Positions 1 through 8,136 of a stretch of DNA of 64,000 bases are shown here, piece by piece. The stretch's first letter is position 1; every line of letters begins with the position of its first letter. The notes beneath the pieces are model-generated. The model made no database searches, was not told the DNA's origin, and was given only the letters and a program-made list of their open reading frames with translations. The stretch lies in assembly GCF_033170385.1 (NCBI RefSeq), contig NZ_CP126170.1:3310001-3374000 (forward strand), read 5' to 3'. Both the position numbers and the translations under genes were made by a program. Source of the DNA: Xanthomonas rydalmerensis (GTDB lineage: Bacteria; Pseudomonadota; Gammaproteobacteria; Xanthomonadales; Xanthomonadaceae).

Positions 1-849
1 GGCGCGCTCCAGCATCCGCTGCAGCATCGGCATGGACACCGCGCGGTCGGTCGCGTCGAATTCGCGAGAGGAGCCGATCAGGATCTGCCCGGTCGGCCGC
101 GGCTGCACGTTGAACGCCACGCTGCTGCCGTCGCTGCCATGCGCGCTGTCGGCGTAGCTCAATTCCAGCAATTGATGGGCGACGAAGCCCGGATAGCGGT
201 CGGTGATCACCAGTTGCCCCTTGCGCGAGCGCATCGGCAGTTCCGGCAGCAGCTCCGGCACGGCGCAGCCGGTGGCGACCAGCACCGGGCCATGCAGCGC
301 ACTGCCGTCGTCCAGGCGCACGCCGGCATCGAGCAGCGCGGTGGCGCGGCGTCCGGCGTACAGCTGCGCGCCAGCGGCGCAGGCGCGCTCGACCAGGTAG
401 CGCGCCATCCGCGGCGGATACACCACCGCCTCGGCGGCCACGCGCATGCCGCCGGCCAGGCCCGGCACCAGGGCCGGCTCCAATTGATACAACCGCTGCG
501 CATCGAGCGCTTCGGCCTGCACGCCGGCAACGGCCAGGCGCTGGATCTTGGCCGGAATCGCCTCCAGCTCGCGCGCCTCGCGCGCCACCCACAGCGTGCC
601 GCAGCGGCTGAACTCCGCCTCCGGCAGCGGCGCGAATTCTTCCCACAGGCGCAGCGAATACGCCGACAGCGCCAGTTCCGCCGGATCGTCGTCCATCGCC
701 ACCAGGTGGCCCATCGCCGCGGCAGTGGAGCCGCCGCCGATGCTGCCCGACTCGACGATCGCCACGCGCAGGCCGGCGGCCGCCGCCGCATCTGCACAGG
801 CCGCGCCGACGATGCCGGCGCCGACGACGATCAGGTCGAAACCGCTCAT
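1..849 (-). CDS. FAD-dependent D-amino-acid oxidase/dehydrogenase, probably cis-4-hydroxy-D-proline oxidase (3' end outside window)
   Basis: The protein starts [10 protein letters not shown] and carries an FAD Rossmann motif, GAGIVGAA, at residues 10-17. Near the window edge it has the [14 protein letters not shown] stretch typical of DAO-family flavoproteins. 283 codons are visible and the C-terminus lies beyond position 1. The ATG overlaps the stop of the upstream hydroxyproline epimerase gene as ATGA, so the two are translationally coupled. In other proteobacteria this pairing oxidises cis-4-hydroxy-D-proline, made by the epimerase, to a pyrroline carboxylate. The DAO-family assignment is firm; the substrate is inferred from the neighbour. 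A generic D-amino-acid dehydrogenase (DadA-like) is the alternative. Confidence 0.87.
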   Translation of the reverse strand, partial: MSGFDLIVVGAGIVGAACADAAAAAGLRVAIVESGSIGGGSTAAAMGHLVAMDDDPAELALSAYSLRLWEEFAPLPEAEFSRCGTLWVAREARELEAIPAKIQRLAVAGVQAEALDAQRLYQLEPALVPGLAGGMRVAAEAVVYPPRMARYLVERACAAGAQLYAGRRATALLDAGVRLDDGSALHGPVLVATGCAVPELLPELPMRSRKGQLVITDRYPGFVAHQLLELSYADSAHGSDGSSVAFNVQPRPTGQILIGSSREFDATDRAVSMPMLQRMLERA

Positions 850-1787
850 GCGGCGCCGATGCCCCAGGCGAACGGATCCTGCGGATCGATCAGCAATTGC
901 GAACGCGCGGTGATGTAGGCCTGCCCGGTGATGCGCGGCAGCACCCCGCGGGTGCCGGCCGCATAGCTGCCCTCGAACACACTGCCGAGGATGCCCTGCT
1001 GGCGCCACACCTGGCCCGCCGCCAGCTTGCCGTCGGCGGCCAGGCACGCCAGCTTGGCGCTGGTGCCGGTGCCGCACGGCGAACGGTCGTAGGCCAGGCC
1101 CGGGCACAGCACGAAGTTGCGCGCATCGGCGCTGGCGTCCGGCGCCGGCCCGTTGATCTCGATGTGGTCGATCTCACCGCCGTCGGCGCCGCGGATGCCC
1201 GCCGCCTCCAGCGCCAGCCGCACCGCCTCGGTATAGGCCGTCAGCGCGCGCTGGTGGCGCAGTTCCAGCGCGCACGGGGTCTGTTCGGTGATGAAGAACC
1301 AGTTGCCGCCCCAGGCGACGTCGCCGCGCACGCGCCCGTACTCGGGCACCTGCACGTCGACGCCGGTGGCATGGCGATAGCTCTCGACGTTGTCGACCGA
1401 CACGCGGCCGTCGGCGTGCAGTTCCACGCCGACCGTGCCCACCGGCGTCTCGATCCGGTGCGTGCCCGGGCTCAGCCGTCCCAGTTCGGCCAGCGTGCGC
1501 ACCAGGCCGATGGTGCCGTGGCCGCACATGCCCAGGTAACCGACGTTGTTGAAGAAGATCACTGCCGCGCAGGCGTCGGCGGCCACCGGCGGCAGCAGCA
1601 AGGCGCCGACCATGGTGTCCGAGCCGCGCGGCTCGCAGGCGATGGCGCTGCGCCAACGGTCGAAGCGCGTGCGGAACAGCTCGCGGCGCTCGGCCAGGGA
1701 ACCGGTTCCCAGATCGGGGAAGCCGGAGACGACGACACGGGTGGGTTCGCCGGCGCTGTGCGAGTCGATGACATCGAGTGTATGCAT
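846..1787 (-). CDS. 4-hydroxyproline 2-epimerase (proline racemase family)
   Basis: 313 residues, the usual family length. The enzyme interconverts trans-4-hydroxy-L-proline and cis-4-hydroxy-D-proline through two catalytic cysteines. Both are present: C88 in GMCGHGTIG and C238 in [10 protein letters not shown]. That pair separates racemases and epimerases from the Thr-containing dehydratases of the same fold. I chose the ATG of [17 protein letters not shown], which aligns with the conserved family N-terminus; an in-frame extension upstream is possible but reads like non-coding sequence. The stop overlaps the start of the FAD oxidase by 4 bp. A divergent PAS-AraC regulator begins 173 bp away and is the likely controller. 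Proline racemase is the alternative function. Confidence 0.93.
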   Translation of the reverse strand: MHTLDVIDSHSAGEPTRVVVSGFPDLGTGSLAERRELFRTRFDRWRSAIACEPRGSDTMVGALLLPPVAADACAAVIFFNNVGYLGMCGHGTIGLVRTLAELGRLSPGTHRIETPVGTVGVELHADGRVSVDNVESYRHATGVDVQVPEYGRVRGDVAWGGNWFFITEQTPCALELRHQRALTAYTEAVRLALEAAGIRGADGGEIDHIEINGPAPDASADARNFVLCPGLAYDRSPCGTGTSAKLACLAADGKLAAGQVWRQQGILGSVFEGSYAAGTRGVLPRITGQAYITARSQLLIDPQDPFAWGIGAA

Positions 1788-1960
1788 GGGGCCATGCTCA
1801 CATTCGGCACCGCCGCCGGCTAGCAGCGTTTGCCTGTCGCCAATGCGGAAGTTCGCACAACCCGGCGACGCCCGACGGCGCCGACTTAGGCTAGCATCGG
1901 CATTCAGGGGGACGCGCGGCGGCGCGCCCGCACCGCCGCCCACTCCCGCAGGTGAACGCC
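1788..1960. promoter_or_regulatory. Divergent promoter region between the hydroxyproline pair and the AraC-type regulator
   Basis: 173 bp separate the start codons of the epimerase (minus strand) and the PAS-AraC regulator (plus strand). An operator for the regulator is expected here from the layout, but I could not pick out a convincing direct repeat or a -35/-10 pair by eye. The plus-strand gene has a ribosome-binding site (CAGGTGA) a few bases before its ATG. Confidence 0.5.
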
Positions 1961-2668
1961 ATGGACACTCTGATTTCGGCACTGGAACTGCAGACGCTGT
2001 TCGACGCCTTGCCGGACGTGGTGTTCTTCGTGAAGGACCGCGACGGCCGCTACACCCACGTCAACCTGACCCTAGTGCGGCGGCTGGGCAAGAAGTACCG
2101 CGCCGACCTGATCGGCAAGTCGGCCGCAGACGTGTTTCCGCTGCCGCTGGGCGGCAGCTACCTGATGCAGGACCGGCGCGTGCTGTGCGGTGAGGTGATC
2201 GAGAACCAGCTCGAAGTGCACCTGTTCCCGAACCGCACCCCGGGCTGGTGCCTGACCTTCAAGCGCCCGCTGTGCGAGGGCGAGGAGGTGATCGGCGTGG
2301 TCGGCATCTCCCGCGACCTGGGCCAGCCGGACAGCCGCCATTCCGCCTACGAGCGCATCAGCCGCGCCATGGAGCACATGCAGGCGCACTACGGCGACAA
2401 CCTGCGCGTGCAGACCCTGGCCGACCTGGCCGAGCTGTCGGTGGCGCAACTGGAGCGGCACTTCCGCCGCGTGTTCCAGCTGACCCCGCAGCAACTGCTG
2501 ACCAAGATGCGCATCGAAGCGGCGATGCGCCTGCTGCACGGCGACGACAGCATCGCCAGCATCGGCCAACTGTGCGGCTTTGCCGACCAGAGCGCCTTCG
2601 CCCGCCAGTTCAAGGCCACCGTCGGCATGACCCCGCGCGACTACCGGTCGATGAAGGGCAAGCTGTGA
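1961..2668 (+). CDS. PAS-domain AraC-family transcriptional regulator
   Basis: 235 residues. The N-terminal half is a PAS-like sensor: residues about 10-110, starting [19 protein letters not shown]. The last about 100 residues are an AraC/XylS double helix-turn-helix ([20 protein letters not shown], then [20 protein letters not shown] and the GMTPRDYR signature). I chose ATG 1961 over a GTG 9 bp upstream because it has CAGGTGA at SD distance. The gene is divergent from the hydroxyproline epimerase, so it probably activates that operon in response to hydroxyproline or a catabolite. This is inference: PAS-AraC proteins sense varied ligands. The stop codon is followed within 6 nt by a G-rich repeat. 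Confidence 0.88.
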   Translation: MDTLISALELQTLFDALPDVVFFVKDRDGRYTHVNLTLVRRLGKKYRADLIGKSAADVFPLPLGGSYLMQDRRVLCGEVIENQLEVHLFPNRTPGWCLTFKRPLCEGEEVIGVVGISRDLGQPDSRHSAYERISRAMEHMQAHYGDNLRVQTLADLAELSVAQLERHFRRVFQLTPQQLLTKMRIEAAMRLLHGDDSIASIGQLCGFADQSAFARQFKATVGMTPRDYRSMKGKL

Positions 2669-2674
2669 AGAGAC

Positions 2675-2703
2675 GGGATTGGGGATTCGGGAATGGGGAT
2701 TCG
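2675..2703 (+). repeat. G-rich GGGATT-type repeat (copy a), quadruplex motif
   Basis: Reads GGGATTGGGGATTCGGGAAT then GGGG on the plus strand: four G-runs of 3-4 with 3-4 nt loops. It begins 6 nt after the stop of the AraC-type gene, G-rich on that gene's sense strand. Confidence 0.8.
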
Positions 2704-2753
2704 TTTCCGAGCTGAATGCGCGCGTTGAGATCGTGACGCTGGATATGCAAGAG

Positions 2754-2789
2754 CCCCTCTCCCTCCGGGAGAGGGGTTGGGGTGAGGGT
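2754..2789. repeat. CCCCTCTCCC intergenic hairpin repeat
   Basis: CCCCTCTCCC-TCC-GGGAGAGGGG stem followed by TTGGGGTGAGGGT. The same unit recurs before mutY (about 4422-4459) and, more diverged, between trpB and trpA (about 55761-55803). Confidence 0.75.
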
Positions 2790-3024
2790 CCGGCGCAGCC
2801 GATCGCATCGAAATGCCATGACACATCCGCACCTACGCTACAACCTTGCTGCACTAGGGATGCCCGGTCGCAGTTGGTCCGGTGATTGGATAGGCGCCGC
2901 GCCAACGCGTGCATACACGTTGGTGAGGGACGAATTCCACCCAGGCATCCCGGCTCGCCCCCGCTGCACAGGCCGCTCAGGTCGCAAGTGGTAGCATTCC
3001 GCGTTTCCGGTCCACGCGTCATCC

Positions 3025-4413
3025 ATGGTCAGCCTATTCCGCCGTAACAAGCCCCAGGACAACGCCGGCGAGAGCCGCACGCAGCGCTACAGCATCGAGG
3101 AACTGGCCGCCGCCTTCCCCAAGCCGGCAAGCGCCGAACCCGCTGCGACTGCGCCGTCGGTGCCGCCTGCCGCTGAGGCGGCGCCTGCCGCCCCAGCACC
3201 CGTTCCTACTCCGGAGCCAGCACCCGCGCCGGTCGCCGAACACCCCGTCCAGGCGCCGGCCCCGGTCGCTGTCCCGCAGCCGCAACCGACGCCGCTGCCG
3301 CCCGCAGCGCCCACACCGCCGCCGCAGGCCTATGTGCCACCGCCAGCCGCCGCGCCGGCACCGAGCGTGCCGCACCCGACGCCCGCCCCCGCCCAGCAGC
3401 CCGCTGCGGTACCCGCGCCGACACCTAACGCCGCGTCCGTGCCCGCCGCCGACGCCGACCTGGTACGCAGCGACGCCCTGCCCGCCGCGCCGGCCGGCAA
3501 GCCCGGCTGGCGCGAGCGCCTGCGCAACAGCAGTTTCGCGCGCAGCGTCGGCAGCCTGTTCTCGCGCAATCCCAAGCTCGACGACGACCTGCTCGACGAG
3601 ATCGAGACAGCGCTGATCACCGCCGACGTCGGCATCCCCGCCACCACCGCGCTGATCGAAAACCTGCGCAAGCGCATGAAGGCGCGCGAGTTCGTCGACG
3701 CCAGGGCGCTGCAGCAAGCGCTACGCGCCGACCTGCTGGCGATCCTGCAGCCGGTGGCCAAGCCGCTGCAGATCGATCGCAACGCCAAGCCCTTCGTGGT
3801 GCTGACCGTCGGCGTCAACGGCGTCGGCAAGACCACCACCATCGGCAAGCTGGCCAAGCGCTTCAAGGACGAAGGCCACAGCCTGATGCTGGCTGCCGGC
3901 GACACCTTCCGCGCCGCGGCGGTGGCGCAGTTGCAGGCCTGGGGCGAGCGCAACGGTGTGAGCGTGATCGCACAGGGCCAGAACGCCGACGCCGCCTCGG
4001 TGGCCTTCGATGCGCTGCAGGCCGGCAAGGCGCGCGGCATCGAGGTGCTGATCGCCGACACCGCCGGCCGCCTGCACACCCAGACCGGGCTGATGAACGA
4101 ACTGGGCAAGATCCGTCGCGTGCTCGGCAAGCTCGACGCCAGCGCGCCGCACGAGGTGCTGATGGTCATCGACGGCACCACCGGCCAGAACGCGCTGTCG
4201 CAGCTGCGCCAGTTCCATGCAGCGGTCGGCGTCACCGGCCTGGTGGTGACCAAGCTCGACGGCACCGCCAAGGGCGGCGTGGTGTTCGCCCTGGCCCGCG
4301 AGTTCGGCATCCCGATCCGCTTCGCCGGCATCGGCGAACGCCCCGAAGACCTGCGCGTGTTCGACGCCGAAGCCTTCGTCGACGCGTTGCTGCCAGAAGC
4401 GCTCGGCGGCTGA
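3025..4413 (+). CDS. ftsY: Signal recognition particle receptor FtsY
   Basis: 462 residues. SRP-receptor GTPase that docks ribosome-SRP complexes at the inner membrane for co-translational insertion. Residues 1-30 are basic and amphipathic; about 35-155 are a Pro/Ala-rich low-complexity linker in place of the acidic A domain of E. coli; the N domain and GTPase G domain follow. GTPase motifs: P-loop GVNGVGKT at 263-270, DTAGR at 345-349, TKLDG at 409-413. The ATG is in TCATCCATGGTC with only a poor SD. It is followed after about 200 bp of repeats by mutY on the same strand. The neutral Pro/Ala linker is the unusual part; the G domain is entirely standard. Confidence 0.96.
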   Translation: MVSLFRRNKPQDNAGESRTQRYSIEELAAAFPKPASAEPAATAPSVPPAAEAAPAAPAPVPTPEPAPAPVAEHPVQAPAPVAVPQPQPTPLPPAAPTPPPQAYVPPPAAAPAPSVPHPTPAPAQQPAAVPAPTPNAASVPAADADLVRSDALPAAPAGKPGWRERLRNSSFARSVGSLFSRNPKLDDDLLDEIETALITADVGIPATTALIENLRKRMKAREFVDARALQQALRADLLAILQPVAKPLQIDRNAKPFVVLTVGVNGVGKTTTIGKLAKRFKDEGHSLMLAAGDTFRAAAVAQLQAWGERNGVSVIAQGQNADAASVAFDALQAGKARGIEVLIADTAGRLHTQTGLMNELGKIRRVLGKLDASAPHEVLMVIDGTTGQNALSQLRQFHAAVGVTGLVVTKLDGTAKGGVVFALAREFGIPIRFAGIGERPEDLRVFDAEAFVDALLPEALGG

Positions 4414-4421
4414 CCGCTGAA

Positions 4422-4610
4422 GCCCCTCTCCCTCCGGGAGAGGGGTTGGGGTGAGGGTGCGGCGCGAAGCGACTCGCGGCATCAAGTTCACCAGGCTTCG
4501 CCCGTACCCTCATCCGCCCCTTCGGGGCACCTTCTCCCGAAGGGAGAAGGAACAGCACAACCCCTCATCCGCCCCTGCGGGGCACCTTCTCCCGCAGGGA
4601 GAAGGAACCA
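4422..4610. repeat. Cluster of three intergenic hairpin repeats before mutY
   Basis: One CCCCTCTCCC/GGGAGAGGGG unit (about 4422-4459) is followed by two related units reading CCTCATCCGCCCC-GGGGCACCTTCTCCC-GGGAGAAGG (about 4505-4551 and 4563-4608). Each has an internal palindrome (CCCCTTCGGGG or CCCCTGCGGGG, then TTCTCCC/GGGAGAA). Together they fill almost all of the ftsY-mutY gap. Confidence 0.75.
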
Positions 4611-4620
4611 GTCAGCCAGC

Positions 4621-5682
4621 ATGCGCCAGCACTCCGACACCTTCCCCGCCCGCCTGCTCGCCTGGTTCGATCGCCACGGCCGCCACGACCTGCCCTGGCA
4701 GCATCCGCGCAGTCCGTACCGGGTGTGGCTGTCGGAAATCATGCTGCAGCAGACCCAGGTGGCGGTGGTCATCCCCTACTTCCTGCGCTTCCTGCAGCAC
4801 TTCCCGACCCTGCCGGCGCTGGCCGCCGCCGACAACGATGCGGTGATGGCGCAATGGGCCGGGCTCGGCTACTACGCCCGCGCGCGCAACCTGCATGCCG
4901 CCGCCAAGCGCTGCGTGGAACTGCACGGCGGCGAGCTGCCGCGCGATTTCGATGCCCTGCATGCGCTGCCCGGCATCGGCCGCAGCACCGCCGGCGCGAT
5001 CCTCAGCCAGGCCTGGAACGACCGCTTCCCGATCCTCGACGGCAACGTCAAGCGCGTACTGACCCGCTACCACGGCATCGCCGGCTACCCCGGCCTGCCG
5101 GCGGTGGAAAAGCCGCTGTGGGCGCTCGCGCAGTCGCATGTGGACGCGGTGCCCGACGGGCGCATGGCCGACTACACCCAGGCGCAGATGGATTTCGGCG
5201 CCACCCTGTGCACCCGCGCCAACCCGGCATGCGTGCTGTGTCCGCTGCAGGACGACTGCGTGGCGCGTCGCGACGGCCTGGTCGAGGCGCTGCCCACGCC
5301 CAAGCCGGGCAAGACCCTGCCCGAGCGCGAAGCGCTGGCCCTGCTGCTGGAGAACGCCGCCGGCGAACTGCTGCTGCAGCGGCGTCCGCCGACCGGCATC
5401 TGGGCCTCGCTGTGGACGCTGCCGCAGGCCGACACCGACAGCGAACTGCGCGCCTGGTATGCGCGCTGGATGCGCGGGCGCGCCTACGACGACGCCGAAG
5501 CGCTGCCGCCGATCGTGCACACTTTCAGCCATTACCGCCTGCATCTGCAGCCACTGCGCCTGCGCAAGGTCGCCATGGGCGATGCGCTGGGCGACAATGA
5601 CGACCTGCGCTGGGTGGCGCGCGCCGACCTGTCGACGCTGGGCCTGCCCGCACCGATCCGCAAACTGCTCGACGGCCTCTGA
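4621..5682 (+). CDS. mutY: A/G-specific adenine DNA glycosylase MutY
   Basis: 353 residues. It removes adenine mispaired with 8-oxoguanine. N-terminal helix-hairpin-helix glycosylase domain: catalytic Glu39 in [12 protein letters not shown], HhH loop [12 protein letters not shown], and the catalytic Asp140 in [10 protein letters not shown]. The 4Fe-4S cluster ligands are C197-x6-C204-x2-C207-x5-C213. The C-terminal third (about 230-353) is the NUDIX-like 8-oxoG recognition domain. The ATG directly follows the hairpin-repeat cluster. It lies 41 bp before yggX, and mutY-yggX is a conserved gammaproteobacterial pair, which supports a shared transcript and an oxidative-stress link. Confidence 0.97.
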   Translation: MRQHSDTFPARLLAWFDRHGRHDLPWQHPRSPYRVWLSEIMLQQTQVAVVIPYFLRFLQHFPTLPALAAADNDAVMAQWAGLGYYARARNLHAAAKRCVELHGGELPRDFDALHALPGIGRSTAGAILSQAWNDRFPILDGNVKRVLTRYHGIAGYPGLPAVEKPLWALAQSHVDAVPDGRMADYTQAQMDFGATLCTRANPACVLCPLQDDCVARRDGLVEALPTPKPGKTLPEREALALLLENAAGELLLQRRPPTGIWASLWTLPQADTDSELRAWYARWMRGRAYDDAEALPPIVHTFSHYRLHLQPLRLRKVAMGDALGDNDDLRWVARADLSTLGLPAPIRKLLDGL

Positions 5683-5723
5683 CGCACCAGCGCGGGGCCG
5701 TGCGCGCATCGCCAGGAATTGCC

Positions 5724-6002
5724 ATGTCCCGCACCGTCTTCTGCCAGTACCAGCAACGCGACACCGAAGGGCTCGACTACGTGCCGTATCCCGGCGAGCT
5801 CGGCAAGCGCGTGTTCGCGCATATCGGCAAGGCCGGCTGGCAGGCGTGGCTGGCGCACCAGACCATGCTGATCAACGAGAACCGGCTGTCGCCGCGCGAT
5901 CCCAAGCACCGCGCGTTCCTGGAAGCGGAACTGGAGAAGTTCCTGTTCCAGGGCGGCGCCGACAAGCCCGACGGCTACGTGGCACCCGATCAGGCGTCCT
6001 GA
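5724..6002 (+). CDS. yggX: Probable Fe(2+)-trafficking protein YggX
   Basis: 92 residues, standard size. The family protects Fe-S clusters and DNA from iron-driven oxidation. It has the conserved N-terminus [10 protein letters not shown] with Cys7, then [30 protein letters not shown] and the FLF segment. I preferred ATG 5724 over an upstream in-frame ATG at 5700 because AGGA lies 7 nt before it and the family starts at this Met. Cotranscription with mutY is likely from the 41 bp gap. The partner, MutY, carries an Fe-S cluster, which fits the role. Confidence 0.95.
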   Translation: MSRTVFCQYQQRDTEGLDYVPYPGELGKRVFAHIGKAGWQAWLAHQTMLINENRLSPRDPKHRAFLEAELEKFLFQGGADKPDGYVAPDQAS

Positions 6003-6086
6003 GCGGCGCCGCGTCGTGACGTCACGCGCATGCACCACGCTAAGACTCCGCCAAGCGCCGGCTTTCGTCGCGCCTTACGCGATCTC

Positions 6087-6153
6087 GTAAGAGCGGCTTC
6101 AGCCGCGACAAGGCCTTACCAGGAACGCCCGTCGCGGCTGAAGCCGCTCCTAC
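6087..6153. repeat. REPIN: inverted pair of GTAGGAGCGGCTTCAGCCGCGA-type REPs (copy 1)
   Basis: GTAAGAGCGGCTTCAGCCGC and its near-perfect inverse GCGGCTGAAGCCGCTCCTAC flank a short spacer. Each arm is itself a palindrome (GCGGCTTCAGCCGC). Two more copies are at 23730-23797 and 62107-62172. Such GTAG-type REPs are normally moved by a RAYT transposase acting in trans; no RAYT gene is in this window. Confidence 0.85.
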
Positions 6154-6279
6154 GCGTGCGCCCTGCGGCTATTTGGCCTTGCCGCACACCGCAGTGCAGC
6201 CGCACCTAACGCGACAGGGCGCAACCTGTAACGCCAGGCAGTGGCGGTGCAACATCGCACTCGCCCCGCCGCCGCCTCG

Positions 6280-6316
6280 CGAATCCCAAATCCCGATTCC
6301 CGAATCCCGATTCCCG
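6280..6316 (-). repeat. G-rich GGGATT-type repeat (copy b), quadruplex motif
   Basis: On the minus strand it has five runs of GGG separated by AATC/ATTC/ATTT. It begins about 9 nt after the stop of the lipoprotein gene and is G-rich on that gene's sense strand. Confidence 0.8.
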
Positions 6317-6324
6317 GCACTGCC

Positions 6325-6783
6325 TCAGCTCCCCGGCGCCTGCTGCGCCCGCTCCTGCACCTTGGCCTCGCGCAGTTCCTTCTCCGAGGTGCGCAGCGCC
6401 TTGACGTCCAGCGGCCGGATGCTGTCGATGCGGCACGGCAGGCGAATCGCGGCCGGACCGCCGCCGAGCACCAGCACGTCGTCGAACTTCGCCGAGACCT
6501 GGCTGCCGAAATGGGTGATGGCGATGCTGGGGGCGAAATCCAGATCCTGGCAGGTGCCGGCGAATTCCAGCAGATAGGCCTGGTTCGGACGCGTCCACAC
6601 CGCCAGCGCGCTGTCGCCTAGCGCGGTCCAGCCGCTGAGCTGGTTGAAGTACTGGAAGTCGCGCACCGGCGCACCGGCGTGGGCGCGGTACAGGGTGAGA
6701 CGCTCGTCGTCGCTGAGGCGGTTGGTCGCGCAGCCGGCCAGTACGGCCGTGGCGACGAGGGAGGACAGCAGCAGGCGTTTCAT
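6325..6783 (-). CDS. Small lipoprotein, DUF6491-like
   Basis: 152 residues. MKRLLLSSLVATAVLAGC is a type II signal peptide with lipobox LAGC and acylated Cys18, so the product is an anchored lipoprotein. The mature part has a short pattern (QYFNQLSGWTALGDSALAVW) and a segment resembling DUF6491 proteins of Xanthomonadaceae. No enzymatic motif is visible and I cannot assign a function. An upstream in-frame extension exists, but the ATG chosen gives a perfect signal peptide. It is transcribed in the same direction as the M48 peptidase gene 118 bp upstream. Confidence 0.8.
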   Translation of the reverse strand: MKRLLLSSLVATAVLAGCATNRLSDDERLTLYRAHAGAPVRDFQYFNQLSGWTALGDSALAVWTRPNQAYLLEFAGTCQDLDFAPSIAITHFGSQVSAKFDDVLVLGGGPAAIRLPCRIDSIRPLDVKALRTSEKELREAKVQERAQQAPGS

Positions 6784-6901
6784 GGCAATGCTCCTGGTGG
6801 TGTGGAGCGCATCATGCGCCCGCCACCGTGCACGCTGCCGTGTACGCACGCAGAGTCGTTCAGCGACAAGGCAGCCAACGATCGCGGCGCGATGGCACCA
6901 C

Positions 6902-7813
6902 TTACTGCGAGGGACTGCGCGCCGACTCGCAGAAGCGCTGCCGGTACTCCAGCGCCTTGGGCATCAGCGCCTGCAGGTTCTGGATGCGGGTACCCGGATT
7001 GGGATGGGTGGAGGCGAACTCCGGCGGCGCCTGGCCGCCGCTGCTGGCGCTCATCCGTTCCCACAACGGCACCGCCTCGCGCGGGTCGAAACAGGCCGCG
7101 GCGGCGAGCATCAGCCCGACTTCGTCGGCCTGGGTCTCGTGGCTGCGCGCGTACGGCAGCAGGTAGCCGTACCCCATCGCCGCCATCGCCATCTGCTGCT
7201 GTTGCGGATCCAGCCCGCCGGCGGCGCCGGCCATCTGCCCGATCTGGGTCAGCTTCTGCTGGGCCATGCGCTGCGCGCCATGCCGCAACAGCGCATGCGC
7301 GATCTCGTGGCCCATCACCACCGCCATCGCATCGGCGTTCTTGGCCACCGGCAGCAGCCCGGTGTAGACCGCCATCTTGCCGCCGGGCAGGCAGAACGCA
7401 TTGGCCTGTTCGGACTCGATCACGTTGACGTCCCAGTCGAAGCCGCGCGCGTAATGCTTGGCCTGCATGCCGTGCTCGGCGGCCAGCGCGTCCTCGACCA
7501 CATCGACCTTCGCGATCAACCGCTGCGCGATCGCACGCACCTGCTGCGCTACCTGCGACTGCGGATCGACCGGATGTTCCTGCGCCAGGATCTCCTGGTA
7601 CGCCTGCAGACCCAGTGCCTTCTCGTCCTCCACGTTCAACGAGCGGTCGATCAGCACCTGCTCGCCGGTGTACGGGTCCTCGCTGCGGTTGGAGAACCAG
7701 TAGTACCCGGCATACACGGCAAAGCCCAGCAGCACCAGCCAGCGCACCCCGCCCAGCGGCCCACGGCGGCCACCGCCCGGTTCGCCGCCCTGGCGGCCGA
7801 AGACTTGGTTCAT
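6902..7813 (-). CDS. Membrane-anchored M48 family zinc metallopeptidase
   Basis: 303 residues. One N-terminal transmembrane segment (about 24-41, WLVLLGFAVYAGYYWF) places the catalytic domain in the periplasm. The zinc motif HEIAH is at about residue 169-173, and the third ligand lies in the downstream ETQADEVGL motif. The pattern matches the LoiP/YfgC-type M48C peptidases involved in outer-membrane quality control. Only the ATG at 7813 gives a sensible N-terminus; an uninterrupted frame continues upstream, but antisense to nothing real and out of frame with the SUMF1 gene. Function beyond protease is inferred. Confidence 0.9.
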   Translation of the reverse strand: MNQVFGRQGGEPGGGRRGPLGGVRWLVLLGFAVYAGYYWFSNRSEDPYTGEQVLIDRSLNVEDEKALGLQAYQEILAQEHPVDPQSQVAQQVRAIAQRLIAKVDVVEDALAAEHGMQAKHYARGFDWDVNVIESEQANAFCLPGGKMAVYTGLLPVAKNADAMAVVMGHEIAHALLRHGAQRMAQQKLTQIGQMAGAAGGLDPQQQQMAMAAMGYGYLLPYARSHETQADEVGLMLAAAACFDPREAVPLWERMSASSGGQAPPEFASTHPNPGTRIQNLQALMPKALEYRQRFCESARSPSQ

Positions 7814-8136
7814 CGGGTTCCCCTCGTTGACTGGTGAGGCAATATAGGGCGTTTGATCCATCCCCGAGCATGCCGCGCCGCGGTTGCGCGTGCTTGTGGC
7901 AAGGAAGAGCGAGGAAGTGGACGTCGGTCCACGCCCGAGCGATGACGCGGCCACGAGCGCGCGCAACCGCGGCCCTTCGGGTTGGGCCTGGCAGGCGCGC
8001 CGCCGACGCCGCGCGGCTTGACCTGACGCCCAGTCAGGCACTGCGCCACGCAACACCGGCGGCGCGCCTGCCAGACCCAACGCGGCGTACTCGGGGATGG
8101 ATGAAACGCCCTCGCGCCGGCACCGGCGCGGCGGCG
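7814..8136. other. Intergenic region filled by a MITE-like element (323 bp)
   Basis: 267 of the 323 bp are the palindromic element annotated separately. The remaining bases upstream of the M48 gene should hold its promoter, unless the promoter is inside the element. Confidence 0.6.
7846..8112. mobile_element. MITE-like palindromic element, long copy
   Basis: About 267 bp bounded by roughly 32-bp terminal inverted repeats. The left end reads AGGGCGTTTGATCCATCCCC; the right end inverted reads AGGGCGTTTCATCCATCCCC, with 3 mismatches over 32 bp. The interior contains further complementary blocks (GGGTTGGGCCTGGCAGGCGC against GGCGCGCCTGCCAGACCCAA). It has no ORF of its own and no clear target-site duplication. 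A shorter relative lies at 10046-10145. Confidence 0.75.

Larger units (their letters stand above)
2669..3024. other. Repeat-bearing intergenic region upstream of ftsY (356 bp)
   Basis: No credible gene. It holds a G-rich GGGATT-type repeat right after the regulator stop and a CCCCTCTCCC hairpin repeat at about 2754-2789, then about 230 bp of non-repetitive sequence that should contain the ftsY promoter. I could not assign -35/-10 boxes. Confidence 0.6.
6003..6324. other. Intergenic region with REPIN and G-rich repeat (322 bp)
   Basis: Between the convergent yggX and the lipoprotein gene. It contains a paired REP element (6087-6153) and a GGGATT-type repeat (6280-6316) and no plausible coding sequence. 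No classical U-tract terminator is visible; the REPIN hairpin may serve to end or protect the yggX transcript. Confidence 0.6.
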
